DNA of 64,000 nt, taken from positions 14,534,346-14,598,345 of the forward strand of contig CM036215.1 in assembly GCA_020631735.1 (NCBI GenBank), in the 5' to 3' direction. The translations under genes and the position numbers were made by a program. The first letter of the stretch is position 1. Every line of letters starts with the position of its first letter. The stretch comes from Saccharum officinarum (Eukaryota; Streptophyta; Magnoliopsida; Poales; Poaceae). Below are positions 12,501 through 24,540 of this stretch, one piece after another. The notes below the pieces were generated by a model. The model was not told the origin of the DNA. It did not search any database and saw only the letters and a program-made list of their open reading frames with translations.

Positions 12501-13865
12501 CCATGAGCCTTTTACTGAAAGAAAAAAAAGGCAGTGAAGTCCATTTCACTTCAACTACAGCTCAGAAAAATGACAAATTCGTTCAAATAGAGGGTCTCAC
12601 ACTCTCACCTCTTATCAATAAATTGATACAATAGGTCCACATCTTTAGAGCTTGGAGGATCTGAATCCGGAACTATCCGTTTATCTCTCAAAAACTGGAT
12701 GTAAGTTTCACAGTAGTCCTCAGGTGCAACGGCTGATGAATGGTTATTTCTTGCTTTCAAGGAGCAAAAGAGTCTACTAAGAGGTTATTTCTCGGACTCA
12801 GGAGCAAAAAGAGTATCTCAAGGAGAGAGGATTTCCCCTTCTGTAAAGAAGCGCATTGTTTCCTGATGCTTGGAAGTTGCAGAAATGCGCATATGACCCT
12901 AAACAAAACCAATTTCAAGTGTTATGACAAAAGCAAGAACTGGTTAATAAAACACTATAAAAAGATTCCTCTCAAGCAACTTACTTCTAGACACCACCCG
13001 CAGAGCACCGGTTAGGCCTGCAATTATCTGAGTCCCATTACATGTGTAAGTCGGTTGCATAAAAGCCTCAACCTATTCAGTTAAAGAAATTTATACTCAT
13101 AACCCACAAACGTAATTGCAACCTAAAAGTGTTCTGAGAGAATTCAATTACAACAGTATGCAAAAAAAAGTGGGGGTTATTCTAGGCCAATCTTTGTTCC
13201 ACACTACGGTACACTGGTACAGTCTTATTGTCACAGCTGAGCATGTCAGAGTGAAGTGCCACATAGTCTTTCACTCTTGCATACTTTGACTTTGGATTCT
13301 TGTTCCAGTGTCTAATATCATCTCAGTTGTATCTGTTCATGGAATTTGCAGCGCCAACTGGCAACTCACTGAACCAAATGGTTTAAAGCTGCATCTCAGA
13401 GAAAGGCCATTCGGGCCTGTTAAACACTCTCCATTTGGGACAAGTATGATCACGCACTAACCCATGGCAATGCCAGGTTAAAAACCTTGGCGCTATAATC
13501 AAGCTAAGAAATTGCAGCTCAGTTTTGATGAAGGACGTCCACCCAAAAACAGCACGACAGTCGTCTTCCCCATTCCTATCCGCCAAGTTCCGTCAGGCCT
13601 CAGCTGAGACTACCTAAATTGCTATACTCCACGATGCACTGAACAACCATGCCCAAATCTTGGGGTTTTTTTTTGACTGATGAGCGAGCACCCTCAGACA
13701 CGAATTCTTCACACGCCTTAGAATTTTGATTGAGGCGTGCTTTGAGAAGAGGAGGAAGAAGAAGGGAGGGGAAACGGAGCTGCACATCGCAGAGGCAGAA
13801 TGGAGAGGGCGAGTAGTTACCGAAGCCGAAGCGCGGTAGGCGTGCGCCGCAGGGGCAGCCGCCAT
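9544..13865 (-). CDS. SRT2: SRT2-type sirtuin (NAD-dependent protein deacylase)
   Basis: A class-II sirtuin that uses NAD+ to remove acyl groups from lysines; plant SRT2 proteins are reported in mitochondria. Exons read in phase: 9544-9597, 9689-9788, 9949-10076, 10477-10641, 11201-11330, 11409-11569, 12310-12355, 12449-12514, 12609-12898, and a probable first exon 13821-13865 (ATG at 13865). The catalytic core is intact: [15 protein letters not shown] (NAD binding), TQNVDRLHH, the LELHGS histidine, two zinc CxxC pairs (ICLECG and SCHQCGG), then [10 protein letters not shown] and the terminal [11 protein letters not shown]. The stop is at 9544-9546. Exon 12609-12898 carries MRISATS, expected near the plant N-terminus, but then TGA (12818-12820) and TAA (12785-12787) in the same frame. 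So the N-terminus is broken, mis-sequenced, or spliced in a way I cannot resolve. Core exons are certain; the first two are not. Confidence 0.9.
11953..12058 (+). mobile_element. 5'-truncated LINE tail in SRT2 intron
   Basis: Flanked by AGCTGATTGTAAC (11940-11952) and AGCTGATCGTAAC (12059-12071), a 13-base target duplication with one mismatch. The insert ends TTGCGTGTTCGAGAAAAA, matching the tail of the 4425-4477 insert, so both come from one LINE family. Confidence 0.8.
12742..12823. repeat. 41-bp imperfect tandem duplication in SRT2 exon 2
   Basis: GGTTATTTC-type sequence followed by a GGAGCAAAA block begins at 12742 and again at 12783, a period of 41 bases, with several mismatches between units. 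Both in-frame stops of the SRT2 N-terminal exon fall inside the second unit. Because 41 is not a multiple of three, the duplication changes the relation between the flanking frames. Confidence 0.75.
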
Positions 13866-14745
13866 CGGGCGTCGGCGGTCCGCTCCGGCGGGCGGCGGCG
13901 CACGTGACGTGGAGGCACGGTCGCCGCGTGGTTCGGAGGACGCGAGGCAGGCAGGGGCGGCCCGGCCGTGCGGGTCCGTTTGGTGGGAAATAAACAAAAG
14001 GGAAGTGACGAGACCAACACCAACAACTCCTGTGTCGCCACTCCCGTGTTGCCCGTCAGCTGTTACGTGGGCCGCAGACGTGTCCCTCTAACACTACCCG
14101 CGGTGGATACTCTAGAGGGATACTTTAAAACTTTAGAGTATGAATATAGAGTAAAAACTGATGTACTAGGTACTCTAAAACGATACTCTATCTTTTCTCT
14201 CACTCTATATTTAGAGTGGTACAGTGCTTACTCTATAGTGGGCAGTGGCGGACCCCACTAGCTAAATAAAGGAAAAAATACTATAACTCACAAACCAAAA
14301 ATCCAAATTAAATTCCGATTGCACCATTAAATTCGTCTCGATAAATCATTCAAAACTAGATCACACATGAATATATTTAGATAAATGACAAGTGGGTCCC
14401 ACAATGGATAGAGTGGATAGATGATGATATAGAGGATGGATGAGTGCGGGAGAATTGAGTATAGATGAGAGAATCTTGCTGATTAGGACGTATAGAGGAT
14501 GAATATAGAGGTCCATGAGTGCGGATAGCCTAACTCGTGCTGCACGGTGTCGTGTTAGGACGTTGAAAACCCTTTTACTGCTCCACTTTGTTTCCTTGGT
14601 GTTTCAACTAAACCACTCCATTCCATTTCAAGGCCATCTCCAGGAGACCTGCAAAGCGGTGCCGGGTGCATATCACAAGTCTACTCTTTTAACCAAACTG
14701 AACCGATTTAACCGAAAAATTAGTTAACCAAAAATTTTTGTGATC
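13866..14745. other. SRT2 5' flank and AT-rich spacer
   Basis: 13866-14060 is GC-rich and probably SRT2 5' UTR/promoter. From about 14100 to 14530 the sequence is AT-rich with many repeats of the words TAGAGTA, ATAGAG and GTGGG, which looks like a worn MITE. I find no gene or clear termini. Confidence 0.5.
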
Positions 14746-14749
14746 TCTA

Positions 14750-16110
14750 ATAGAAAATTGAAGAAAGTTGACCTGCTACTGTGGATTGAAAAGGTCGAAG
14801 ACAAGCTGCCCGATTGGTAATCGTCTCTCATGAACATGACTGGTCGTGTCACTTGGGTTCGTTATGTCCTCTCAGTCGTGACTATTTATGTATTGATTGC
14901 CATCAACGCTTCCAAATGGTTTATCTGTGCAATTGACAAGATCCGTCGAGCATTCGCATGAAAAGGGCGGCAACAAGTGAATGGTGGGTCCTGCTTGGTC
15001 ACATGGGATAAAGTCGTGCGTTCACTTGATTTGGGAGGGCTAGGATTCCTCAATCTTGAGATCATGAGTTGGGCCCTGCAAGTCCGATGACTATGGTTTG
15101 CGAGAACGGATCCAAATCGATCTTGGAAAGTGCTTAACATACATGTCCATCGAAATGCATGTGCGTTGTTTGCTATTGCTCTTGAATCACAGGTGGGTGA
15201 TGGTAATAACACGCTTTTTTAGTTAGACAGATGGCTCATGGGCTCCTCTGTAGCAGATCTAGCGCCTTTGGTGGTTGCTAATGTGCCTTGAAAAACCCGT
15301 AAACAACACACAGTAGCACAAAGCCCTGCATGACCAATCCTGGCCTGTGGATATCCAAGGAGAACTATCACTAATAGGGCTTTTCGAGTTTTTTCAATTG
15401 TGCGATATGTTAATGGATATACATCTTTCCTAGGATGAAATATGCATATATGGAGACTAGATGGCTTGGGTAATTTCTCCTCCAAATCTGCTTATCGTGC
15501 TTTCTTCAATGGAGCAATCCCTTTTGAGCATTGACGTCGGCTATGGAAATCCTGGGCTCCATCAAAATGCAAAGTTTTTCTTTGGCTCGACATCTGGAAC
15601 CGGTGTGGGATAGTGGACAGACTTGCGAAGCGAGGCCTTCCGCATCCGCCCAAGTGTCCACTATGTGACCAGGAGGAAGAAGACATTGAACATCTGCTCA
15701 CCACATGTGTATTCTCTCGAGATTTTTGGTTCCAGGTTCTTGCACCTTTGGGCTTACAAGATCGGTTCTAGGTTATCATGAATTGTCTTTTGCAGATTGG
15801 TGGAGAAAAGGTTCAGAAAGATACAAGAAAAGGTGAACTCAATTATTATTTTGGGTGCCTGGGTAATTTGGAAACACCGTAATTCATGTGTTTTGACAGG
15901 GCACGACCGCGCATCAACAACCTCCTTCGGATGTTAAGAGAAGAGCAACACCTCTGGTGTCTTACTGGAGCTTGAAGTCTGAGAGCGTTGGGTCAAGGTC
16001 AGGGAGACGAGATGGGTCTGTCTTAGTTTGTTTCATCGCTCTTTTCGGGTCATGTTCATCTCTCCCGCATTTCTTTATATAAAACACTTGCAACATTCGT
16101 TTAGAATATT
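14750..16110 (+). pseudogene. Decayed LINE reverse transcriptase, C-terminal part
   Basis: Read in pieces on the plus strand. It shows the C-terminal domain of a plant non-LTR reverse transcriptase: a segment with GRVTWVRYVLS, WDKVVRSLDLGGLGFLNLE and W-rich motifs (14830-15110), then GDGNNTLF (15195-15220). The zf-RVT zinc-binding module follows at about 15490-15735 (SAYRAFF, WAPSKCKVFLW, LPHPPKCPLCDQEEEDIEHLL, C-C-H-C spacing). The end is a W-WKHRNSCV-like tail near 15870. Stop codons (for example at 14959, 15088 and 15220) and frame changes make it dead. The catalytic FADD-type core and the endonuclease are absent, so it is 5'-truncated. Confidence 0.85.
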
Positions 16111-16576
16111 TTTCGGTCAAAAAAAGAAACATTTATCTGGAACAGATAAAACATTTAGAATATACACTTGAAACATACATGTATAGCCATTGCAACATGT
16201 GCAACATCCTGATCTACTTTTACAACATCGATATATAATACTTGCAACATACCTCTGAAACCTCTGAAACACATGAAATATACTATTGCTACATGCGCTT
16301 TCAACGTAACATCTGCTTGTTGCTTGGACGAAAGGAGACTCGTCGACACGGAGCTCGATGCCACGGAGTGGCGCGGAGGTTGCTGGTGTGGAGCTTGTCG
16401 GCGGCACAAACCTCGGCAGGGGCAGAGGCAGGTGGATGGAGCACGACCACGATAGGAGATGCAAGTCTGGGCGGGGGCATGCAGCGCAGGCGAGCGGTGT
16501 GGACGCGGGCCGGGCGGTGCGGCGCGAGTGGGGGCGACGTGACCGAGGGCAGGGTCCATCTCGGAACAGAGGCGCG
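16111..16576. other. Unassigned repeat-like sequence
   Basis: Contains repeated short words such as TTGCAACAT, GAAACA and TGAAAC, then a GC-rich block (16330-16570). I recognise no coding domain; open frames on both strands are compositional. It directly abuts the family-X LTR. Confidence 0.4.
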
Positions 16577-18138
16577 TGTAATAGAACTGACCAATTATAC
16601 GAAATTAAGTAAGAAAATCACCCGCCAGAGCAGACGATTTTGCAAACTTAAGCCCATATAACCCGGTAGTCCATGAAATCGTGAAGGATTTCAAACCAAC
16701 TCACATACCAGCCAAGATCGTAATAAATTTAGTGGTCACCATCACATATTGCATAAAAGTTCGCATCACAGATACATCGGAGTTTAAACATAGTTATTAC
16801 AAACCGAGTTTAAATAGAAATTAGTGGAAGCCATTTGTTCAAATTCACACACACTCACACATAGTTCAAGTACAGTGCCAGCCGATGATCATCTTCAACA
16901 AAAGCATTAGATGAGACGTAAGGAATGACCATTGCCCATGGTCCTAAGCATCACCCATCGCAGGATAAAGGTAGTTGATACAGTAGCCGTAATACATCTG
17001 CCCATCTGCAACAAGTGGGAACAAACCCTGAGTACGAAAAGGTACTCAGCTAGACATACCCGATATAATCAAAAATAAAGTGACATCAAAGATTATGAAG
17101 GGCTTTATAGTGGTGTAGCTGACTCATTTGCAAAAAGACATTTTTAGCATTTCAAGAACCTTTTTCTAAAACATTAGGTCAAGTTAATCATTATTAACAT
17201 GTCGACTACATTTGCACATATACTAGAGTAAGCATGTGATTAAGCAAATAATGATAACCAATTATCATTAACAACTTCCACAATGTAATATTATAATTGT
17301 CCAAGTGTTCCATCGACATTACTACGATGAAGTAACTCAAGTCAAGTGTTCACTATCCAGTGAACGATGACGATTCGAATCGATTATTAACCAGCTGGTA
17401 ATTTATTCCTTACACAAACCGCACTCACCCGCTAAAGTGAGATATTGGTCACCGAGTCAACTATTCAGGTAAAATCTCGAGTTCGCCAGGAACCACATGT
17501 ACCCAGGGGCCGACCGACTGCCTTTCGGTCTTACCGTCGCGCCCCCGTGTCCTACCACACCTTCTCCTATACAGTGCGCTGCAGCAATCCACTCACCCCG
17601 AATAATCTCCCAGCTTCGTGGTCGAAAGGTACGTTATTCGGCCAGCTAAATGTAAGGCATGCGTTCAACGTGACCCGAGGTCCAACAACGGTCGGTCCTT
17701 AATCGACACAGATGGAAAGCACTACAGTCCAAAACCCTGTAAGTCTCTGTCTAGTCTTAACTTCAAATTAACACTTAGTTATATCATGATGACATAGTTA
17801 TCCAAGCAGATCCAGGTAACCACCTATAGCTCGCAGACGACAGGAATCACCTAACTTCTACCGGTCTAAGCCAACTAAGCATTGACTCAACTGCGGATAC
17901 CAGGGTAATAAGGATATAGTATAACAAAGGTAAATAAGGTATAATGCAGCAACGATTGCAAACAACTCCTGAACGTAATGCATCAATTAAGTAAAGTATT
18001 AATTAATAATCGCAAACCGAGGGAGAAAAATGCTCCGGGGCTTGCCTCTCTTGAAGGAGCTCGAGCGGTGATCGGGACACTCTGGAAGTTCCTCAACGTC
18101 CTCCTCGTCTGCTTCGAGCACCTCCTGAGGCTGCACCT
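16577..18138 (-). mobile_element. Family-X LTR, minus orientation, part 1
   Basis: Inverted relative to 20505-21213 plus 43216-44051, to which it aligns along its whole length. The outer end (TGTAATAGAAC in plus reading, hence ...TTACA on the minus strand) corresponds to the end of the plus copy at 44051. It is cut at 18138 by insertion of the plus-oriented solo LTR and resumes at 44052. Confidence 0.8.
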
Positions 18139-21100
18139 TGTAACACCTCTGGGTGTTAAGCATGCATTCACATCCTAAATCATGAGCATTTGCATTTCAT
18201 ACATGTTCATCATCACATGCAAATTGAGTTGGAATTTATTTAAATTATGAAAACACATGTTTGAATTCTGAATTAGTAAAAACTCTAGCTAAGAGTGGTA
18301 AAAATTTGTTGAACTATAACTCTAAATGACTTAGAAATAATTAACATGATTTTTGGAGCAAGTTTTGTATTCAAAGTCTTCCCAAATCTTGCTTCTAAAA
18401 ATATTTCAGAAAATTGAGTTTTCATTTAAAAATTTGACTTTAAATCATCAATTCAAAATCTATTTAGAATTTTGAAAAGTGCCCTAAATGAAAGTTATAG
18501 AGAATAAAATTTTGAACAACTTTTATTTTGGGGGCAACTTGTGAAAATGTCTTTTTCATCTCCAAAATTTGAATTTGAATCAAATTATAAAATCTAGAAT
18601 TTTATTTAGAAAAGAAAATCAATTTCTCAGCTTTACCGGGCCGTTGTCTCCCTTCCGGCCCAATAGCCGAAGCCGTCCCGGCCTGCTCTGCGCCCGCGCT
18701 CACGCCCGCGCCCGCGCCCGTGCCTGCCTTCGCCCACACGCGCTAGCCGCGCCAGCGCGACCGACCGCGGCAGACCGCGCACGCCGCGTGGCGGCCATGC
18801 GCTGGCGAGCTCGCCGCGCGTCATCTACAGCTGGCCTTCACGTCACACCTGGCCGCCCACTGCTCCGCCTTCATCTCCTCTGCCCGCTGCTCACTTCCTC
18901 GCCCACGCGCTCTTTCTCTCCCCCGCACAGCCATTGCTCCGCCGCCGCGCGCCATCACCGGCACCTTCCACCTCCGAGCCGCCGTTCCCGCGCAACGGAC
19001 GCGTCTCCTTCCGATTCGTCTTGCCACGCGCTCCGCCACCTCCTCCCCTTCGAATGGGCCACCGTGCACTTTGCTCGTCGACGGTAAGGCTCAATTGAGC
19101 GTCTTCCCGCGCGCGCCACCAAGCCGAGCCGCCGAGCTCGCGCTCCGCCATCGGCGCCCTCGTTCCCCCTTTCTTCCCTTGTATCACGCCATCGTGTTCG
19201 CCTTTCCCACGCGGTTCTTTTGCTCTCCACGCCTCGCCCGCTCGCGACCGGAAGCGGCCGCTGGCCGTCGGCGGCCACCGCACCGCCGTGGTCCCAGGAG
19301 CCGGGATGCCCGGCCGTGGTCACGCCCCGCTCCCCCTCTCTGTTCGCTAGGCCAAGGCGGCCTTGGGCCGAAGCCCAAGCCGGGCCGGCGCGCCTGCTTT
19401 CCCGCGCGCGCACGGGCCGAAAAGCCGTAGCCGGCCGGTTGATTTCGCTGGGCCGGCCCGTTAGCGATAAGAAAAGTGGTTTTTCGTTTTTCTTTTATTA
19501 TTTGAAAATGGAATGGTTTGGAAAATGTTTGACTGCTCAAATTTGCTCCAAATCTGTTGAAATAAATTTTGCTAGGTTCCTTATCATCAGATCTACTTGG
19601 GAAAAATATTGCATGTCAAGTTTGAAATACTTTTTTATAGAGTTTTTATTTAATCAATGAAATTGCTGTTTTCTTGTTAAATATGTAATAAATCATAGAA
19701 AGCTCAGAAAAATATGGTTCCACTTGCAATAATTTTCTTTTGTGATGTACTTGCTAGGAAAAATATATTGCATGAATGTTCTGTAGAAAAATCTTGAGTT
19801 GTAGTACAAATGTTTAATATTGTTGATAATTGTTATTTTTTGCTAGAGAGAAAAATATGAATAAAACATGCATGTAATAATTTTTCTATGGTGATTGTTT
19901 ATTGTGTAGAATGTAGGAAAAATGTTAAATCTATTGTTTGATACTTTTCATAGTATAAAGTATTTATATGCTCATTTTTAGGCCCTAGCTTATTATTTCT
20001 ATGTAGGCAGTTCTAGTAATCCAAATGCAATGAAAATTTTGTGGCATGCTAGATTAGATAATAGAAAGCTACTGTAATTTTCTCAGATTTTTCTGTGCTA
20101 CCAAAATAGGTGTTGCTGTTTAAACCTAGTTGTAATTAGGGTTTTATTTAACCTTGTTAATGCATGACTAGTTAATAGGATTTTGCTTTGGTGTATCTTT
20201 AAAGCATTTAATAAAATATGCTGACTTAGCATGGTAGTAGTAGAAAAGAATGAAGTAGATGACATGTGCTTGTAGTCTGTATGTTCTTGGATGATGTTGA
20301 CTACCTTGTAGAAAAATTGTATTCCTACTTAATGAAATAAAGTAAACCTATTTATCTACATTTCATTCATCATGACCATTTCATATCATTTCTGCAATGC
20401 ACCTAGGCATAAGCACTTATACGATTGTATCATACAGGATCGCAGGAAGTAACGTCGGTAGCAGTTCCCGAGGAGCCGGAAGAACAGCCCGAGAAGCAGG
20501 AAGTGCCTAAAGCCGACGAGGAGGTCGGTGAAGATCTTCCAGAGTGCCCAGACCACCGTCTGAGCTCTTTCGAGAGAGACAAGCCCCGGAGCATTTTTCT
20601 CCCCCAGTTTACAAATATTTTATTAACGCTTTACTTTAACTGCTGCATTATGTCTAGGAATTGTTTGCAACCGTTGCTGCATTATACCTTATTTACTCTG
20701 TTCTACCCTATCCTTGTCACCTTGTCATTCGCAGTCAAGTAATTACTTATCTTGCTTAGACCGGTAGAAGTCAGGTGGTTTCCTGTCACCTGCGAGCTAT
20801 AGGTGGTTACCTGGATCTGCTTGAAAAAGTATGTCATCATGGAATAACTAAGTGTTAATGTAAAATTGAGACCGGACGGAAACTTGCAGGGTTTCGAACT
20901 GTAGTGTTTTCTGTCTGTGTCGATTAAGGACCGACCGTTATTGGGCCTCGAGTCATGTTGAACGCATGCCTTACATTTAGCTGGCCAAATAATGTACCTT
21001 CCAACCACAAAGCTGGGAGATTATTCGGGCCAAGTGGATTGCCTGCAACGCACTGTACTGGAGCAGTAGTGGTAGGATACGGGGGGTGCGATGATAAGGC

Positions 21101-21213
21101 CAAAGAGCAGTCGGGCGGTCCCTGGGTACATGTGGTTCCTGGCAAGCTCGCGACTTTGCCTGAATGGTTGACTCGGTGACCAACACCTCACTTTAGCGGG
21201 TGAGTGAGGTTTG
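18139..21213 (+). mobile_element. Family-X solo LTR, plus orientation, part 1
   Basis: Begins TGTAACACCTCTGGGTG right after CACCT (18134-18138). Organised as about 500 bp of AT-rich DNA, a GC-rich block (18640-19440) with many CGCGCC-type words, and a long AT-rich tract. An acidic coding-like exon begins near 20441. Split at 21213 by the chromovirus block; the final GTTTG (21209-21213) is the target duplicated at 43211-43215. With part 2 the LTR is about 3.9 kb, has TG...CA ends and a 5-bp TSD, and no internal region, so it is a solo LTR. Confidence 0.82.
20441..20592 (+). other. Acidic coding-like exon in family-X LTR
   Basis: Preceded by a CATACAG acceptor-like site. It encodes a Glu/Pro-rich stretch (PEEPEEQPEKQEVPK) followed by ELPECPDHR-like and KPRSIFLP segments. 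The minus-oriented copy (about 18138 down to 18000) keeps LPECPDHR, SSF and KPRSIFLP despite many nucleotide differences. No upstream start codon or further exon is assigned. It might be real LTR-encoded coding sequence or simply recent shared ancestry. Confidence 0.45.
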
Positions 21214-21470
21214 TGAAACGTCCTTGATTTTCACGAAGGGAAATCCACAGAAATGAAGTGTAAAATAACGAAACATTCCGTCAATTTACCCAAATCTCAG
21301 CGATACATAAAGTCATGCACGAATATCAGAGTACAACAGACAGATTTACATAATTTATTCTCTTCGCCTCGCAGGGCGGAACACACTCACACAAGCATAC
21401 GGAACAACATCCGACGTAGATAGCAGCGGAAAAGATCTTCTGGATCCAGCTTGAGCGTAGAACAGGCCCT

Positions 21471-21517
21471 CTAATTCTCCCAATCATCGCCCTCGTAGTC
21501 GTACTCGGGCTCGGAAC
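21471..21517 (-). other. Acidic mini-exon B with stop codon
   Basis: Preceded on the minus strand by the acceptor TTTTTGATAG. Joined in phase to mini-exon A it continues as an acidic tail (GSEPEYDYEGDDWEN) and ends in TAG at 21471-21473. The joining phase (one base plus two bases) is correct, which is unlikely but possible by chance. Confidence 0.45.
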
Positions 21518-22825
21518 CTATCAAAAATCTATCAGTACACTTGGTACTGGCCACGCATCACCCACCCTATGCTTGCAATGCTTTGTGGAAAGTGGAATGC
21601 ATCAGGAAAAGTAGAAATAGACCTACTTAGGCTATGGGTTTCCTATGCAAGTAGTTAATATTTTAATAAGATATTCCTCAGTTTTTATCTCATCTTAGTC
21701 ACACATTTTCCCAATCCCACCACACACAACACATCTCATCTCACTCTCTCTCTAGGCGACGAGATTGACTCCCGCTCAGATCTCGTCTCAACGGCCAAAG
21801 CCGGAATCTGACACAGAACCCAGGGGAAAGGTAGAAAGGACTCCTCTCATCTAATCAAGTGAAGCGTAGGTCATGGGAATGTCCATATCCGCGGACGCGG
21901 CTATACATATAGATCGATCAACTCTGCAGAGCGTGTACACTTGGTAATCCACAAGATCGCCATCCTCGACAATCCGGCTCGTCTAGGCTGATTCCAACTG
22001 CCTTCCAACTGGTACAGTATCACCCTACCACTCAGCCCTAGGCCACCCCGGCATCCACCGAAACGCTGAGACTGTGAGACGTAGTACCGGGCCCCTAGGG
22101 TCACTACGCTGTCTTAGGAGGGTGTGGGTCCCCATGCCCGTACCTCCCTACACTATCACCTTCCAACCTAGTAGTAGTGGTACCGCCCTGGCCAGTCGGG
22201 TAATCGTCTCCCGCCCATCGGGAGCGAGTGGTGTGCACGAAGGTCCCATGGTTCCGGTTCTTAAGACATACCAGTCCTTAAGGTGACCAGACAGGATGTC
22301 TTCTCAAGGGGGAGACACCATCTTCCCTGTGCCACGACGGCACCTCCACCAGGGATAACCAACACCCCAGTTCACCTCTCAAATATACCCGCCACAGGTA
22401 TCTCTCGTGAGGGATGCCCAGGTCGCACCCCTCCAGCAAGACTTGCCCCAAAGACTTGTCATAGGATCCTGTCCGATCGACTCAACCCTCACCACTCACC
22501 CAAGACGTATGCCAAGATCTCCCCAGTTCTTTAGTCAGGTTTATCAAATTCTTGGCACTATGTGCCTTATACATATACGTCTCTCTCTCACCGGCATCAC
22601 ATCACAGATATAATGCGAGTAAGAGCAAAAGCAGTAATATGTAACATGCGAGCATCTAACCTAACAGCAGGGTGAGCAGGAGTAAGGTTACGATAAGGTA
22701 AAAGGCTCAAAGTAAATCATCTACCATGCAGCCTATCATCAATAATAAAGTACAAAAAATAAAGCGCTAACAATTCTATATTTGCATGCGTAATAGGTTC
22801 TACGGAGATGGGTGGGGCGTGGCAC

Positions 22826-22894
22826 CTGGCAGGTCGTCACCCAAGTCCTCGCTGTAGTCGGGGTCATACTCCTCAGTCGGCAGGTCCTCCGGCT
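22826..22894 (-). other. Acidic mini-exon A inside the chromovirus LTR
   Basis: 69 bp between an acceptor (TTTAACAG) and a donor (GTGCCA). One frame is strongly acidic (PEDLPTEEYDPDYSEDLG). The equivalents in LTR 2 (about 29786-29854) and LTR 3 (about 40550-40618) stay open and nearly unchanged. Its 3' phase fits mini-exon B at 21471-21517. Confidence 0.5.
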
Positions 22895-24526
22895 CTGTTA
22901 AACGTAACGTAGAGCCGCATTAACGACTCCTATAGAGGTGCACAAAGAAGCAACAGAAATTTAAAAGATCCAAATGCACTCAAACATAAGCCTAAGATGT
23001 AGAGCTCATTTTAAGAAAAATTTAGAAACTGGTTTGGTATTTTTCTGAGTTGAAATGAATAAGTTATAAATTTCTAAAGATTAAATGATTTTCTGAAAAA
23101 GAAAAAGAAAAAGGAAAAAATCAGGCAGCGACACGTGTCACGCTCTGATTGGCCGAAACTGATCGAGTCACTGACAGGTGGGCCCGTTTGACTGGTCATC
23201 GGTGAACAGTCAATGGTCAACTCTGACCGGACTGAGACCGGGCCTCGGTGGGCCTGGGCTGGGCCGGATATGGGCCAAACTGGGCCGGGCTAGGCCCGCC
23301 ATGTGTCAGACGCTGGTGCGGCCACGTTGCCCATTCGGATTCGCAAAGGGGCTCGGGCTGGTGAGCTCGGCTCACGGTGGTCTCGTGCGGGCGGTCCACG
23401 GGTCTTGAACACGGTCCACGGTGGATCCGGTCCATCCCCTCCTCTCCCCTCTCGGCTCACGGTGCACCGAGTGCACCTAGCCGCTCCTCTCCTCTCTTGC
23501 TTGTTTCTTCTTTTCTCTGGCCGCGCTCTTCACCGGCGGCGAGCGACCGGGCTCATGCTTTGGAGTCTCACAGGCAGAGCTAGTAGGCTCTAAAGCATCG
23601 CGTGATCCCATGGAACTTGATGGAGGGGTCATCGGTGTGGATTAAAGTGCTTAGAGGGCGTGTCTGCGGCGGTGGCGGCTCGGCCGGTGTGGTGAACGGC
23701 GGCGAGACTTCCATGGCCAACCCGAGGTTCAAATTGGCTCTAGGATCCTCAATTGGACTTCTCTGCGGGGTGCTAGGGCCGCTGTTGTCAACTCATCTAC
23801 GCGATAGAGCACGCGTCCACGGTTGGGTGAGCGGCGGCTCTCCAGCACCTCCCCTGTTTCCCGGCCGCGCTCCCGTGCACGCTGCCGTCGGCATGGCAGC
23901 TACAAACGGCTTCCTCGGTGGCTCCTCTTCCCCTCCTTGATGCGCACGGTGTGTCCCTTGCCAAGGCAAATCGATCTAGCTCCTTCCCTTCCCCTCTATC
24001 GGCTTGGCTTGGAAGGAACAACCTCGACATGTCTTGGTCCGGCCATGGCGACCATGTGCGGAGCATCGGCATGCCGCGGCCGATACCGTGTCTATGTGCC
24101 TCGGCCAGGCCATCAAGCGTGCGCACCACGTGTGCGTATGCGTGTGATCAACGCATGTGGGTCGTGGATTCTGCCTAGATGGTCCACGGAGCTAACCGGC
24201 TAGATGGTGCCGTGATGAGTTCAACCGGCGGCGAGTGAGGTGGGATGGTGAGCTCACCGTAGGTGGCGATGGCGAAGGGATATCGGTGCAGGGCGAGTTG
24301 GAGCGGTGAAGATCGGTGGCCGTGCAGTGCAGTCCGGTGGTGGAGAGGAGGTCGGCGTCTCCTCCTCCGGTGCGCTCGAACGGCGGCGTCCGCTTCGGGT
24401 TCCCGGCTTCTTCCCTCTGCTTCTCCTTCTCTTCCCCCTTTTCTTTTCCTCCAGTGGTGTGGTGTGAGCCGTGTGCCACCAAGGTGGCAGCGAGTGGAGA
24501 GGGAGAGGCTAGGACACCGGAGTCAC

Positions 24527-24540
24527 CGTTTTATAGAGGA
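24527..24540 (-). promoter_or_regulatory. TATA box of LTR 1
   Basis: Minus strand reads CCTCTATAAAACGG, a good plant TATA box. The same site lies in LTR 2 (31461-31474) and LTR 3 (42229-42242). It fixes the direction of transcription as minus and places U3 at higher coordinates. Confidence 0.75.

Noticed and set aside
12740..13015. 91-codon plus-strand frame over SRT2 exon 2
   Set aside because: No recognisable domain, and it spans the exon-intron border of the minus-strand gene.
18569..19660. Many overlapping open frames in the GC-rich block of the family-X LTR
   Set aside because: Open on both strands and in several frames because stops are rare in GC-rich DNA; Arg/Ala/Pro-rich translations show no domain.
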